A DNA stretch of 64,000 nt, from assembly GCF_021631985.1 (NCBI RefSeq), contig NZ_CP070225.1:9610001-9674000 (forward strand). Direction: 5' to 3'. Under the pieces are notes generated by a model. That model had not been told where the DNA came from. It worked only from the letters and a program-made list of their open reading frames with translations, and searched no databases. Position numbers and translations under genes: made by a program. Below, piece after piece: positions 8,859-22,378 of the stretch; position 1 is the first letter of the stretch; each line of letters starts with the position of its first letter. Source of the DNA: Sandaracinus amylolyticus (GTDB taxonomy: Bacteria > Myxococcota_A > Polyangia > Polyangiales > Sandaracinaceae).

Positions 8859-9881
8859 ATGCTGCGCACGGCGTTCGTCCTCGTTCCCATCCTCGCGCTC
8901 GCGGGCTGCAGCTGCAGCGAGTCCGACCCGTACGACGTCGACGACGCCGGAGGTCACGACGCCTCCACGACCGACGCTGCGCAGATCGATGCCGCGAGGA
9001 TCGACGCGACCACGATCGATGCGTACGTCGTGAACGTCGACGCCGATCTCGGCACGTGCGGCGAGCCCCTCGAGCTCGATCCCGATCCTGCGGCCGAGGC
9101 TCGCGCCACCACTGCGCTCGCCGCGCTCGACCCCAGCGCGTCGCTCACCTGGGTCGCGAACCGCGGCACGTTCTCGTCGATCACCGGCCTCGCGATCCCG
9201 CTGCCCGAGTGCGACGGCAGCGAGGACGCATACGACGCGCTCTTCGAGATCCTCGAGGCCTCGCCCGATCTCTTCCAGATCGATCGCGACGAGTGGAACC
9301 CCGACTCGACGTACCCGTGCTCCGCGATCACCGAGAACGTCGACTTCCTGCGCATCCGCCGGGTCGCGTACGGGCCCTACGTGATGGTCAACGACGTCTT
9401 CACCGTCGCGGTGGAGCGGCGCGCCGGCGTGGTCACGCTCTTCGGGTTCGGCGGCCAGTACATCCCGAGCTCCGACGCGACGCTCGTGGACGCGATCGAG
9501 GCGTGCGCCGATCGCCCCGAGGAGGTCGTCGAAGCGATCGTGCGCGCGACGCCCTTCGACTACACCCACTTCGCGCCGCCTCCCGCCGACGGCTGTCAGC
9601 CGGTCGGCGAGGGCACCTACACCGCGGCGTCGAACGACACGGTCACGTTCGACGAGGAGACCGAGCTGCTCTGGGACGACGCCGCGCCGATCCGCCTGCG
9701 CCGGCTGCGGAGCGTCACCCTCGAGCTCGCGACCGCGAACCACACGGCCGAGCTGATCCAGAGCGACGCGAACTGCTCGATCGAGGGACGGCGCATCGGG
9801 TGGATCCGCATCTACGACGCGGTGACCGGCGAGATCGTCTCCGAGATCAAGACGCCGGTGCGCGGCTGCATCGTGTGCTGA
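8859..9881 (+). CDS. Hypothetical lipoprotein
   Basis: A 340-aa lipoprotein with signal and lipobox LAGC, then CSESD, then an Asp/Ala/Thr-rich spacer (IDAARIDATTIDA) and a globular acidic domain with several Cys residues, probably disulfide bonded after export. The ATG has AGGAG at good distance. I do not recognise the globular domain. It is convergent with thiC, and a nested hairpin lies between them. Confidence 0.75.
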   Translation: MLRTAFVLVPILALAGCSCSESDPYDVDDAGGHDASTTDAAQIDAARIDATTIDAYVVNVDADLGTCGEPLELDPDPAAEARATTALAALDPSASLTWVANRGTFSSITGLAIPLPECDGSEDAYDALFEILEASPDLFQIDRDEWNPDSTYPCSAITENVDFLRIRRVAYGPYVMVNDVFTVAVERRAGVVTLFGFGGQYIPSSDATLVDAIEACADRPEEVVEAIVRATPFDYTHFAPPPADGCQPVGEGTYTAASNDTVTFDEETELLWDDAAPIRLRRLRSVTLELATANHTAELIQSDANCSIEGRRIGWIRIYDAVTGEIVSEIKTPVRGCIVC

Positions 9882-9889
9882 GGGCAACG

Positions 9890-9923
9890 GTGTGCTGACA
9901 GCACAGATGTGCTGCCAGCACAC
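9890..9923. terminator. Nested hairpin between convergent genes
   Basis: GTGTGCTG (9890-9897) pairs with CAGCACAC (9916-9923). Inside, two smaller self-complementary units (GTGCTG-A-CAGCAC and TGTGCTG-C-CAGCACA) offer alternative folds. The position between the 3' ends of the lipoprotein gene and thiC suggests a bidirectional terminator, though no T-run follows. Confidence 0.55.
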
Positions 9924-9931
9924 GTCGTCGA

Positions 9932-11716
<1,785 letters not shown>

Positions 11717-11764
11717 GACGGGATCTCCTCCGCGACGCGTCTCGGCGTCGTTTCATCGTCGCGT

Positions 11765-11843
11765 TCCCTACGCCGGTCCGAACCGGATCAGGTTCCCGGG
11801 TGCTTCTCAGCGACCTCCGACCATCCGGAGGACGCGCCCCGAG
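11765..11843 (-). ncRNA. TPP riboswitch (THI element) upstream of thiC
   Basis: On the minus strand the conserved THI-box parts appear in order: TCGGGG-CGCGTCC opening stem, GGAGGTCGCTGAGA, then ACCTGATCCGGTT, CCGGCGTAGGGAA. This is the thiamine pyrophosphate aptamer. Between it and the thiC ATG, CGCGACG (11757-11763, transcript sense) can pair with CGTCGCG (11731-11737), which abuts the Shine-Dalgarno GGAGGAG. This looks like a translation-controlling expression platform. Thiamine pyrophosphate binding should lower thiC expression. Confidence 0.93.
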
Positions 11844-11923
11844 CGACGAAATGAGAGGGAGACGTATAGCGCCCCTCGCGCGCCCGCACCATCGCGCGAA
11901 ATGACGCGTTGCGTCGTCTCGGG

Positions 11924-13006
11924 TCAGCGATCCTCGATCGACGACGACGTGCAGCCCTCGGGCGCCGTCGACGGATTGCAGCGCGACGGAGCGCCCTCGG
12001 GGATCTCGACGAAGAACGTCGTCTCCTCGACCTGCGCCGGGAAGTCCGAGCTGATCACGTGCGCGCCGCTGGCGAGCGCGCGATCGAGGTGCGTGCGATC
12101 GCCGGCGAGCGCGCTCTCGACGCTGTCCTGACCGAACACGCGAACCAGGAAGTGCGCGTCGAGCGCGGCCTCGATGCGCTCGCTCGCGAACGCGTCGTTG
12201 ATGATCGCGTACGCACCGAAGGTGTCGCCGGGCTCGGAGTCGACGAACATCACACGCCCCTCGAGGCTCGGCGCGTCGGCGACGTACGCATCGCGCAGCG
12301 CCTCGGAGTCGTCGATCACGAAGAGCACGTGCCCGCGCGTCTCGCCGAGCGTGGGCCAGCCGCCTTCGGCGAGGGCCTCGGGCAGCGTCGCGTGATCGCC
12401 GCGCACGCGATCGGGCGTGAGGATCAGCTCGTCGGGCCACACGCTGCGGATCTCGTTCTCGATCGCGAGCATCCGCGCGAGGCGCTCGGCCGCGGTGGCG
12501 CCGCCCTTGGGCTCGAGGTGGATGACGAGCGGCACGTGATCGGCGTGGGCGTCGGACCAGGTGCGTACGATCGCGAGGCACTCGACGAAGAGATCGCAGG
12601 TGCTGCGCGCGTCGACCGTCGGGATGTGGAGGACGCGATGCACGCCGATGTCGTCGTCCCAGTTGAGATCGAGCTCGAGGCCGCGCACGCCTTGCTCTTC
12701 GAGCTGCACGTCGAGCGGCGCGTGCTCGTAGTCCCAGTCGACGACCGGATCGTCGCTGGGGCGCAGGTGATAGCTGTTGTGCGTCGCCTCGAGCTGCACG
12801 TGGAAGATCGAGAGCGTGTCGTCCTGCGTGTACTGCGCGAACGACGCGTCGGGGCGCGCCGCGAAGTTGCCGTCGAACGCGAAGGGCTGGGTGTACGCGT
12901 CGGGCGGGACCGAGGCGTCGAGGGGCGAGGCGCCGTCGTCGCCGCCGCACGCGAGCAATGTGGCAGGAGCGAGAAGGAAGAAGAACGTTTGCGTGAACAA
13001 GCGCAT
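11924..13006 (-). CDS. Ca2+-dependent PI-phospholipase C-like lipoprotein
   Basis: A 360-aa exported lipoprotein (signal MRLFTQ..., lipobox LLAC, then GGDD). The domain fits the bacterial Ca2+-dependent phosphoinositide phospholipase C family: THNSYH near the start (catalytic His), a G-V-R-G-L-E-L-D-L segment (metal-binding Glu/Asp), VLHIPTVD (second His), and a conserved IHLEPKG strand. Expected activity is cleavage of glycerophosphodiester or phosphatidylinositol headgroups. A TIM-barrel glycerophosphodiesterase relative is the alternative. It begins after the TPP riboswitch region on the same strand. Confidence 0.78.
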   Translation of the reverse strand: MRLFTQTFFFLLAPATLLACGGDDGASPLDASVPPDAYTQPFAFDGNFAARPDASFAQYTQDDTLSIFHVQLEATHNSYHLRPSDDPVVDWDYEHAPLDVQLEEQGVRGLELDLNWDDDIGVHRVLHIPTVDARSTCDLFVECLAIVRTWSDAHADHVPLVIHLEPKGGATAAERLARMLAIENEIRSVWPDELILTPDRVRGDHATLPEALAEGGWPTLGETRGHVLFVIDDSEALRDAYVADAPSLEGRVMFVDSEPGDTFGAYAIINDAFASERIEAALDAHFLVRVFGQDSVESALAGDRTHLDRALASGAHVISSDFPAQVEETTFFVEIPEGAPSRCNPSTAPEGCTSSSIEDR

Positions 13007-13074
13007 GCGCGCGACGCTACCAGAACGCGAGGCGCGGATGAGCGCGCCGCAGGCGCGCGTTGCACAGTCTCGAA

Positions 13075-13938
13075 ATGAACGAGCTAGCGGTCCGCCCAGC
13101 TCCACCCCAGACCGACACACCGGGCTATCGGCTCGCGCGGGCATTGCTGCCGGCGCTCGTCGTCCTGCTGGGGCTCGGGTCGGTGCTGCGCAGCGAGCCA
13201 CCCTGCGGCGACTGGGTCGCGCCACGGCCCGACTCGTTCTGGCTCTGGCTCGCGATCGTTCCGTTCGCGCTCGCGTCGATGGTCGCGTGGGGGCGTGTCC
13301 AGCGTGCTCGGCACGCGTCGTTGCGGCTCGTCTGGGACGGCGACGAGATCTCGCTGCGCGAGGGGCCGATCGTGCGCGCGACATTGCGCTGGTCGGAGTC
13401 GCGTGTGTGCTTCCTGCGGCGTGACGACGGCTCGATTGCCGCGGTCACGATCCGAGACGACGGCGATCACGTGATCGAGCTGTGTGGGGCGGGCGTCGCC
13501 GGTCGTCCGGGGCGCAGCCACTGGGTCGACTCGTTCGATCCGATCGAGCCTTCCCTGAAGCGGGCGCGCGAGGTCACGAACGACGTGTACGAGCCGCCGT
13601 GGCTCTGGTGGTCGTGGTGGCTGCTCTTCGCGCCCGTGCAGTTTCTCCTGATGCCGCTCTCGCAGGACGTGTGGCTCACGTTCCCGGTGCTCGGCTTCGC
13701 GCTGTGGATCGGTCGGGGGCCGTTCATGATCCTCCGAGATCGACGGCAGGCTCTCCGCGACGCGGCGCTCCCGCGCGTGAGCGATGCGGGGGCGACCTAT
13801 CGCGACGCGCCCGGTGTCCACCTGTTCCCCGGCCCGACCGACGAAGAGCGACGCATCCAGCGTGAGCGCGCGCGCTTCGCGCTGATCGACTGCGCGCTCG
13901 GCGTGCTCGCTGCGCTCGCGTTCTTCGCGCTCTCCTGA
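13075..13938 (+). CDS. Multi-pass membrane protein, paralog of next gene
   Basis: A 287-aa membrane protein with two N-terminal hydrophobic helices (ALLPALVVLLGLG and WLWLAIVPFALASM), a soluble beta-rich middle (LRLVWDGDEISLREG...LRW) and further hydrophobic helices near residues 180-215 and the C-terminus. The middle resembles a bacterial PH-like fold but this is a guess. It is followed 20 bp later by a gene with the same plan, so the pair probably arose by tandem duplication. Confidence 0.7.
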   Translation: MNELAVRPAPPQTDTPGYRLARALLPALVVLLGLGSVLRSEPPCGDWVAPRPDSFWLWLAIVPFALASMVAWGRVQRARHASLRLVWDGDEISLREGPIVRATLRWSESRVCFLRRDDGSIAAVTIRDDGDHVIELCGAGVAGRPGRSHWVDSFDPIEPSLKRAREVTNDVYEPPWLWWSWWLLFAPVQFLLMPLSQDVWLTFPVLGFALWIGRGPFMILRDRRQALRDAALPRVSDAGATYRDAPGVHLFPGPTDEERRIQRERARFALIDCALGVLAALAFFALS

Positions 13939-13958
13939 CGCGCTACGCTGCGCGTCCC

Positions 13959-15068
13959 GTGAGCGACGACGACATCTCCGAGACGCGCGGCAAGGGCGAA
14001 GGTGAGCTCTCGCTCGGCTTTCCCCGCGGCCGGCTGGTGCGGCTCGGCGTGCTCGGCGCGCTCGTCGGGTTCCCCGGGCTCGGGCTCTGGGTCGCGCTGC
14101 TCGCGCCCGCGCTGCTCGCGCACTCGCTCTCCGAGGGCGCGCTCACCGCGCTGCTCGCGATCACCGCGCCGCTCACCTTCGCGATCTCGATGCTGCTCCC
14201 GCCGATGCTCCAGCGCGCGCGCGATCCACGACCGGCGCGCGTCACCTGGGATCGCGAGGGCATCACCGAGCACGACGGCCCGACCGTGCGCACCGCGATC
14301 CGCTGGCTCGACGCGCGCGCCCGCGTCGACGAGACGAAGCGCGGCCGCGTGCTGCAGATCACCGATCGCGAGGGCCGCGCGATCACGCTCGCGACGCCCG
14401 ACGCCGCGCCGCGATGGCTGGCGCGACGCAAGGCGTGCACGCCCGAGCTCGATCGCCTCGCGCGTGTGCTCGTCGACGTCGACGCCGGCCCCGAGATCGC
14501 GCCCGATGCGCGCGACGCGCGACGCCCGACGATGGGCCCGCAGGTCGCGCTCCTCACGATCGCGCTCGGCGTGATCGGGCTGCCGCTGATGTGGCTGGTG
14601 CAGGACCTCCGCCGCGTCGTGCCCGCGTTCGCCGCGCTGCTGGTGTGCATCCTCTGCGCGGCGCCCGCGCTGCGCCCGCTGCACGAGCTGCTCGATCTCC
14701 TGGCGCTCGGGCGTCGCTTCGAGCGCAGCGACGAGTCGACGATCGAAGAAGGCGAGGGCCGCGAGGCGATCGTGAAGCGCAAGGACGCGACCTGGCTGCG
14801 GCTCGATCTCGGCGCGGCGCGACATCCCGACGTGTGGCTCGCGACGCGGATCGAGACCGTCCTCCACGCGGTGCTCCCGCTCGCGGGCTGGGTGCCTTCT
14901 CCGCAGCGCCTCGGGATCGGACCCGCGATCGCGGTGACCGACGTCGAGACCGCGCACGAGCGCGAGGTGCGGCGCGAGCTGGTGCGCGCCGCGTCCATCG
15001 AGCTCGCCGTGCGCGGCACCGCCATCGTGTGGTGGGGCATCGCGTCGCTCCGACCCCTCTGGGAGTAA
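13959..15068 (+). CDS. Multi-pass membrane protein, paralog of previous gene
   Basis: A 369-aa protein starting at GTG. It shares the layout of the gene before it: two N-terminal membrane helices, a soluble segment (VTWDREGITEHDGP...IRWLDARA) that aligns with VWDGDEISLREGP...LRWSESRV of its neighbour, then two more hydrophobic helices (LLTIALGVIGLPLMW, AFAALLVCILCAAPAL) and a soluble tail. Function unknown. The two genes may form one membrane complex. Confidence 0.72.
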   Translation: MSDDDISETRGKGEGELSLGFPRGRLVRLGVLGALVGFPGLGLWVALLAPALLAHSLSEGALTALLAITAPLTFAISMLLPPMLQRARDPRPARVTWDREGITEHDGPTVRTAIRWLDARARVDETKRGRVLQITDREGRAITLATPDAAPRWLARRKACTPELDRLARVLVDVDAGPEIAPDARDARRPTMGPQVALLTIALGVIGLPLMWLVQDLRRVVPAFAALLVCILCAAPALRPLHELLDLLALGRRFERSDESTIEEGEGREAIVKRKDATWLRLDLGAARHPDVWLATRIETVLHAVLPLAGWVPSPQRLGIGPAIAVTDVETAHEREVRRELVRAASIELAVRGTAIVWWGIASLRPLWE

Positions 15069-15175
15069 CCCCCGCTTGAGCCGCACGCCCGCGCGCATAG
15101 GTGCGGGACGGAAGGGCACGAGCGCTGCGCGGCCACCGCGCGAGCGATGCGCGGAGCCCTGCCTGCGGAGGACGA

Positions 15176-16534
15176 GTGACGGTCGAGCGCATCGCGTCGT
15201 GGATCCTGACCGGGCACGGCCCGGTCACGCGCCCCGCGCCGCCGGCTCGGAAGGCCCTCGAGATCCCCGCGTTCCGGCGCTGGATCGCGCCCGGGCTGCT
15301 GCTCTCGACGACGCCGATCCTCGTGGTCGTGCTGTGGATGATCTGCGCGCACTTCGACGGCTCGATCGCGCTCTTCGTCACGAGCATCGATGCGACGACG
15401 TTCGTGCGGCTCGTCCCGCGGCCCACGGCTGCTGCGGCCGGCATCCTCGCGCTCTGGATCGTCGCGCAGGGCGCGCTGCTCGCGCTGCTTCCCGGTCGCG
15501 AGCACCTCGGTCCGGTCACGCCCACCGGACGGCAGCCGCGGTATCGCATCAACGGCTTTCCGGCGTGGCTCGTCACCCACGTCGTGCTCGTCGCGACGTG
15601 GGCGCTCGATCTCTGGTCGGCGAGCACGGTGGTGCGCGAGCTCGGCGCGATGATCGTGACGCTCAACGTCGCCGCGCTGCTCTTCTGCGCGTTCCTCTAC
15701 TGGAAGGGCCGGCACTATCCATCGTCGACCGACGCGACGTACACCGGACATCCGCTCTTCGACTTCTTCCAGGGCATCGAGCTGCACCCGACGCTCTTCG
15801 GCGCGAGCCTCAAGCAGCTGGTCAATTGCCGGGTGTCGATGATGGGCTGGAGCGCGCTCGCGCTGTGCTTCGCGCTTCATCAGTCGGAGACGTACGGATT
15901 CATCGCGAATTCGATGCTCGTCTCGAGCGGTCTCCTGATGCTCTATCTGCTCAAGTTCTTCGTGTGGGAGAGCGGCTATTTCAATTCGCTCGACATCATG
16001 CACGACCGATTCGGCTACTACATCTGTTGGGGCGTGCTGGTGTGGGTGCCCTCGGTCTATACGATCTCCGGGCAATATCTCGCGCATCATCCACGCGAGC
16101 TGACTCCGATGCTCGCAATCGCGATCTTCGTCCTCGGCGTCGCCGCGCTCTGGGCGAATTACGAAGCGGACGCCCAGCGCCAGCGCGTCCGCGCGACGAA
16201 CGGGAGCACGACGATCTGGGGCCGCGCCCCGAAGACGCTCGTCGCGCGATATCGCACGAGCGAGGGAGTCGAGCGCACGAATCTGTTGCTCGTCTCCGGC
16301 TTCTGGGGCGTCGCGCGGCACTTCCATTACGTGCCCGAGCTCGTGCTCGCGCTCTGCTGGGCGCTGCCCGCCGGGCTCGGCCACGCGATTCCGTACTTCT
16401 ATCTCGCGTTCCTCGCGATCCTGCTCTTCGACCGCGCCGCGCGAGACGACCGGCGCTGTCACGCGAAGTACGGCGCGACGTGGGAAGAGTACCAGCGGCT
16501 CGTGCCCTACAAGATCGTCCCGGGCGTCTACTAG
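15176..16534 (+). CDS. 7-dehydrocholesterol reductase-like sterol reductase
   Basis: A 452-aa polytopic membrane protein of the ERG4/ERG24 sterol reductase family. Diagnostic segments are G-I-E-L-H-P-x-x-F-G ... CRVSMMGW (about 200-225), LLVSGFWGVARHFHYVPEL (about 371-389, NADPH/sterol site) and the C-terminal RDDRRCHAKYG...PYKIVPGVY. SGFWGVARHF and the final PG point to Delta7-reductase (DHCR7, last step to cholesterol) rather than C14-reductase or lamin-B-receptor type. The start is GTG 15176 behind GGAGGACGA. AT-ending codons (TAT, AAT, CAT) are commoner here than in neighbours, which hints at transfer. The stop overlaps the convergent gene's stop in CTAG. Confidence 0.88.
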   Translation: MTVERIASWILTGHGPVTRPAPPARKALEIPAFRRWIAPGLLLSTTPILVVVLWMICAHFDGSIALFVTSIDATTFVRLVPRPTAAAAGILALWIVAQGALLALLPGREHLGPVTPTGRQPRYRINGFPAWLVTHVVLVATWALDLWSASTVVRELGAMIVTLNVAALLFCAFLYWKGRHYPSSTDATYTGHPLFDFFQGIELHPTLFGASLKQLVNCRVSMMGWSALALCFALHQSETYGFIANSMLVSSGLLMLYLLKFFVWESGYFNSLDIMHDRFGYYICWGVLVWVPSVYTISGQYLAHHPRELTPMLAIAIFVLGVAALWANYEADAQRQRVRATNGSTTIWGRAPKTLVARYRTSEGVERTNLLLVSGFWGVARHFHYVPELVLALCWALPAGLGHAIPYFYLAFLAILLFDRAARDDRRCHAKYGATWEEYQRLVPYKIVPGVY

Positions 16535-18087
16535 TCCGGGCCGAGCTCGCGCGCGGGCGAATCGCCGTGGGGCGGAGCCCAGCGCGCGCACGACGGTCCG
16601 ATCACCGCGAGCCCTTGGCTCGGGCCTTCGGTGCGCCGTTCGTGGTTGCCGTCCCACTCCGACGAGAGGCCGACGACGATCTCGCCCTCTCCGTCGCCGT
16701 CGACGTCGGTGAAGAGCGGGCGCTCGGTGCGGGTGCGCGCGAGGCGCGGCGTGGTGACCCGCACCGCGCCGGTGCGCGCGTCGAGCACGCGAAGCGTCGT
16801 CTGATCGGCGTGCAACACCTCGAGCGCGCCGTCGCCGTCCACGTCGACGACCGTCACCCCGGTGACGCCGCTGAGGCCGTCCTCGATCGCGATCGACCAT
16901 CCGTCGATCGTGCACGAGGGGTCGTCGCACGCGCGGTCGTAGAGCGCGAGCCGCGACTCCGACGCCACGAGGACCTCCTCGTCACCATCACCGTCGACGT
17001 CGACCCACGTGGGCGGCCCACCCGCGGGCCCAGTGGCGCCCGTGCGCAGCGCACCCGCGAGCGGCGTGGTCCATCGCACCTCGCCGTCGTCGCGATCGAG
17101 CAGCGTGAGCGTGCCCTCCGAGACGAGCGCGATCGCGGTCGCGCCGATCGCGCAGAACCCGTCGCTCACCGCGGCCTGCCAGAGCACCGAGCCGTCCGCT
17201 CGGTACGCGGTGCCGCCCGCGACGATCTCGAGCACGCCGTCGCCGTCGAGATCACCGGCGCAGGTCAGCGGCCCGTACACGCGGTTGATCCCGCGATGCC
17301 CCGACGCGCGCCACCGCACCGCGCCGGTGCGCCCCTCGACGAGCCCGTAGCCGAGCGCGACCTCGACCTCACCATCACCCTCGAGATCGACGACGAGCGG
17401 CGTGCCCGAGATCGAGCGCGGGCGTCCTTCCGCGAGCGCCACGTCGAGCACGCGCACCTCGTCCTGCGAGGGCAGGTCGGCGCGCCATCGCACGTTGCCC
17501 TCGTGATCGAGCGCGATCGCGCCGGAGAAGCGCCCGAACGCGACGAGATCGGGCTTGCGGTTCCGGTCGAGATCGGCGCTGGCGAGGGTGCTCGTCGCCG
17601 CGATCTCGTCGGGCGCGATCGGCAGCTCGACGATCCCGTCGCGCGCCCAGAGCCGCAGCGTTCCCGGGCCGTCCCACGACGCCGGCATGTCGGGCGAGCA
17701 CGTCGTCGCATCACCGGTCGTCGTGCAGCGCGTGGGGTCGAGCGCGACGTCGCCTTCGCCGGCGTTGGTCAGCGCGCCGTGGGTCACGAACGCGATCGTG
17801 GTGTCGTGCCCGGCGCGGAACGCGATCGGCGTCGCGGTCACGTGCGCGGCGTCGTCGTCGGGCGCGACGCTCGCGACGCGCAGCGTCCACGGCGAGCAAG
17901 GCGGAGGGACGTGCGCGTCGTGGAGGCCGGCGTCCGCACCTGGGTCGCCCGCATCGGGCTGGCTCGGTGGAACGACGCGGTCGCGCTCGTGCGAGAGGTG
18001 ACAGCCCGCGAGGAGCATCACGCTGCACGAGCACAGAGCGGCCAGAGAGCTCGAGAGGTCGCGAAGGGCAGGCATCGCGCGGCCCAT
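16531..18087 (-). CDS. VCBS/FG-GAP repeat lipoprotein
   Basis: A 518-aa lipoprotein with signal and lipobox LAGC. After an Asp-rich linker it has a small beta domain and then repeats with Ca2+-binding D-x-D-x-D-G signatures (DLDRNRKPDLV, DLDGDGVLEIV, DVDGDGDEEVLV, DVDGDGALEVL, DVDGDGEGEIVV). This is the VCBS/FG-GAP propeller type. It probably sits on the outer surface and has no enzymatic motif. Starts at 18087 or 18075 are both possible. The stop TAG is shared within CTAG with the sterol reductase gene. Confidence 0.82.
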   Translation of the reverse strand: MGRAMPALRDLSSSLAALCSCSVMLLAGCHLSHERDRVVPPSQPDAGDPGADAGLHDAHVPPPCSPWTLRVASVAPDDDAAHVTATPIAFRAGHDTTIAFVTHGALTNAGEGDVALDPTRCTTTGDATTCSPDMPASWDGPGTLRLWARDGIVELPIAPDEIAATSTLASADLDRNRKPDLVAFGRFSGAIALDHEGNVRWRADLPSQDEVRVLDVALAEGRPRSISGTPLVVDLEGDGEVEVALGYGLVEGRTGAVRWRASGHRGINRVYGPLTCAGDLDGDGVLEIVAGGTAYRADGSVLWQAAVSDGFCAIGATAIALVSEGTLTLLDRDDGEVRWTTPLAGALRTGATGPAGGPPTWVDVDGDGDEEVLVASESRLALYDRACDDPSCTIDGWSIAIEDGLSGVTGVTVVDVDGDGALEVLHADQTTLRVLDARTGAVRVTTPRLARTRTERPLFTDVDGDGEGEIVVGLSSEWDGNHERRTEGPSQGLAVIGPSCARWAPPHGDSPARELGPD

Positions 18088-18173
18088 CGTCAAACGGCAT
18101 GCCACGCGAAAACCTTCCCTGCAGTGCGTGTGCGATCGAGCGCGCGTCATCGCAGGCACGCCCTCGCGTGCGA

Positions 18174-18186
18174 CCCGCGACGCGGG
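18174..18186. terminator. Small hairpin downstream of small lipoprotein gene
   Basis: CCCGC-GAC-GCGGG lies just past the stop of the minus-strand gene ending at 18191. Compact and GC-rich without a T-run, it is a weak terminator candidate. Confidence 0.35.
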
Positions 18187-18190
18187 ACGC

Positions 18191-18558
18191 TCACCACGAG
18201 CAGCGCGACCAGCCGAGCATCGGCTGAGGCTCGGGATCGACGCCTCGCGGCGGCGGCAGGAGCGCGACGGTGCGCCGCTGGGCGACGACCCGCGGGACCT
18301 CGAACGCGATCGTGTCGATGCAGCGCGCGGCGCCGCGCACATCGACGCCGATCACCAGCTCGTCCGCGTCCTCGGCGCGGAGATACCCGGCGATGCCGTC
18401 GGCGTCGCCGCACGCGATCGGATCGATCACGCGCCACACCGCCGCGGGCACGCGCTCGTCCGAGACGAGCGCCTCGGCAACGGCTCCTTCCGCCGACTGC
18501 CCGGCGCATCCGCCCAGCAGCGCGATCGTGATCGCGAGAGCCCACGTCCAGCGCGTCT

Positions 18559-18562
<4 letters not shown>
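18191..18562 (-). CDS. Small lipoprotein coupled to sigma-54 activator
   Basis: A 123-aa lipoprotein with a clear signal ([18 protein letters not shown]), Cys at the lipobox (GGC) and four further Cys in the mature part, likely two disulfides. There is no known domain. The ATG overlaps the TGA of the upstream regulator (ATGA, 18559-18562) and AAGAGGT lies in front, so the two are translated as a unit. Being coupled to a sensor-regulator suggests a role as partner or signal protein, but this is inference. Confidence 0.78.
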
Positions 18563-22206
<3,644 letters not shown>

Positions 22207-22312
22207 GCTGAGCTCCGCGGCGCGCTCGCATCGAGGGCGAGCACGCCGTGTGTGCGAAACAGCACGCCGCGTGCCCGCAAGATTGCACGGAGAGCTGCGT
22301 GCGCGGACGCGC

Positions 22313-22336
22313 GGGGCGTCACGCCCGGCACGCCCC
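22313..22336. terminator. Hairpin after LysR gene
   Basis: GGGGCGT (22313-22319) pairs with ACGCCCC (22330-22336) in the 172-bp gap between the end of the lysR-type gene and the start of the sigma-54 activator, both on the minus strand. A terminator for the former or part of the leader of the latter. I found no convincing -24/-12 or -35/-10 promoter in this gap. Confidence 0.4.
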
Positions 22337-22378
22337 GGCGTCACGCTCCGCACGCACGTGCGATCCGCGACGTGGTCC

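Noticed and set aside
15176-16534. Isoprenylcysteine methyltransferase or C14-sterol reductase
   Set aside because: The SGFWGVARHF motif and full ERG4/24 length favour a Delta7-reductase; kept as a stated alternative only.
13943-16930. A 995-codon minus-strand frame across the membrane-protein and sterol reductase genes
   Set aside because: Composition is Arg/Ala/Ser-rich with no domain, while the plus strand encodes recognisable membrane proteins.
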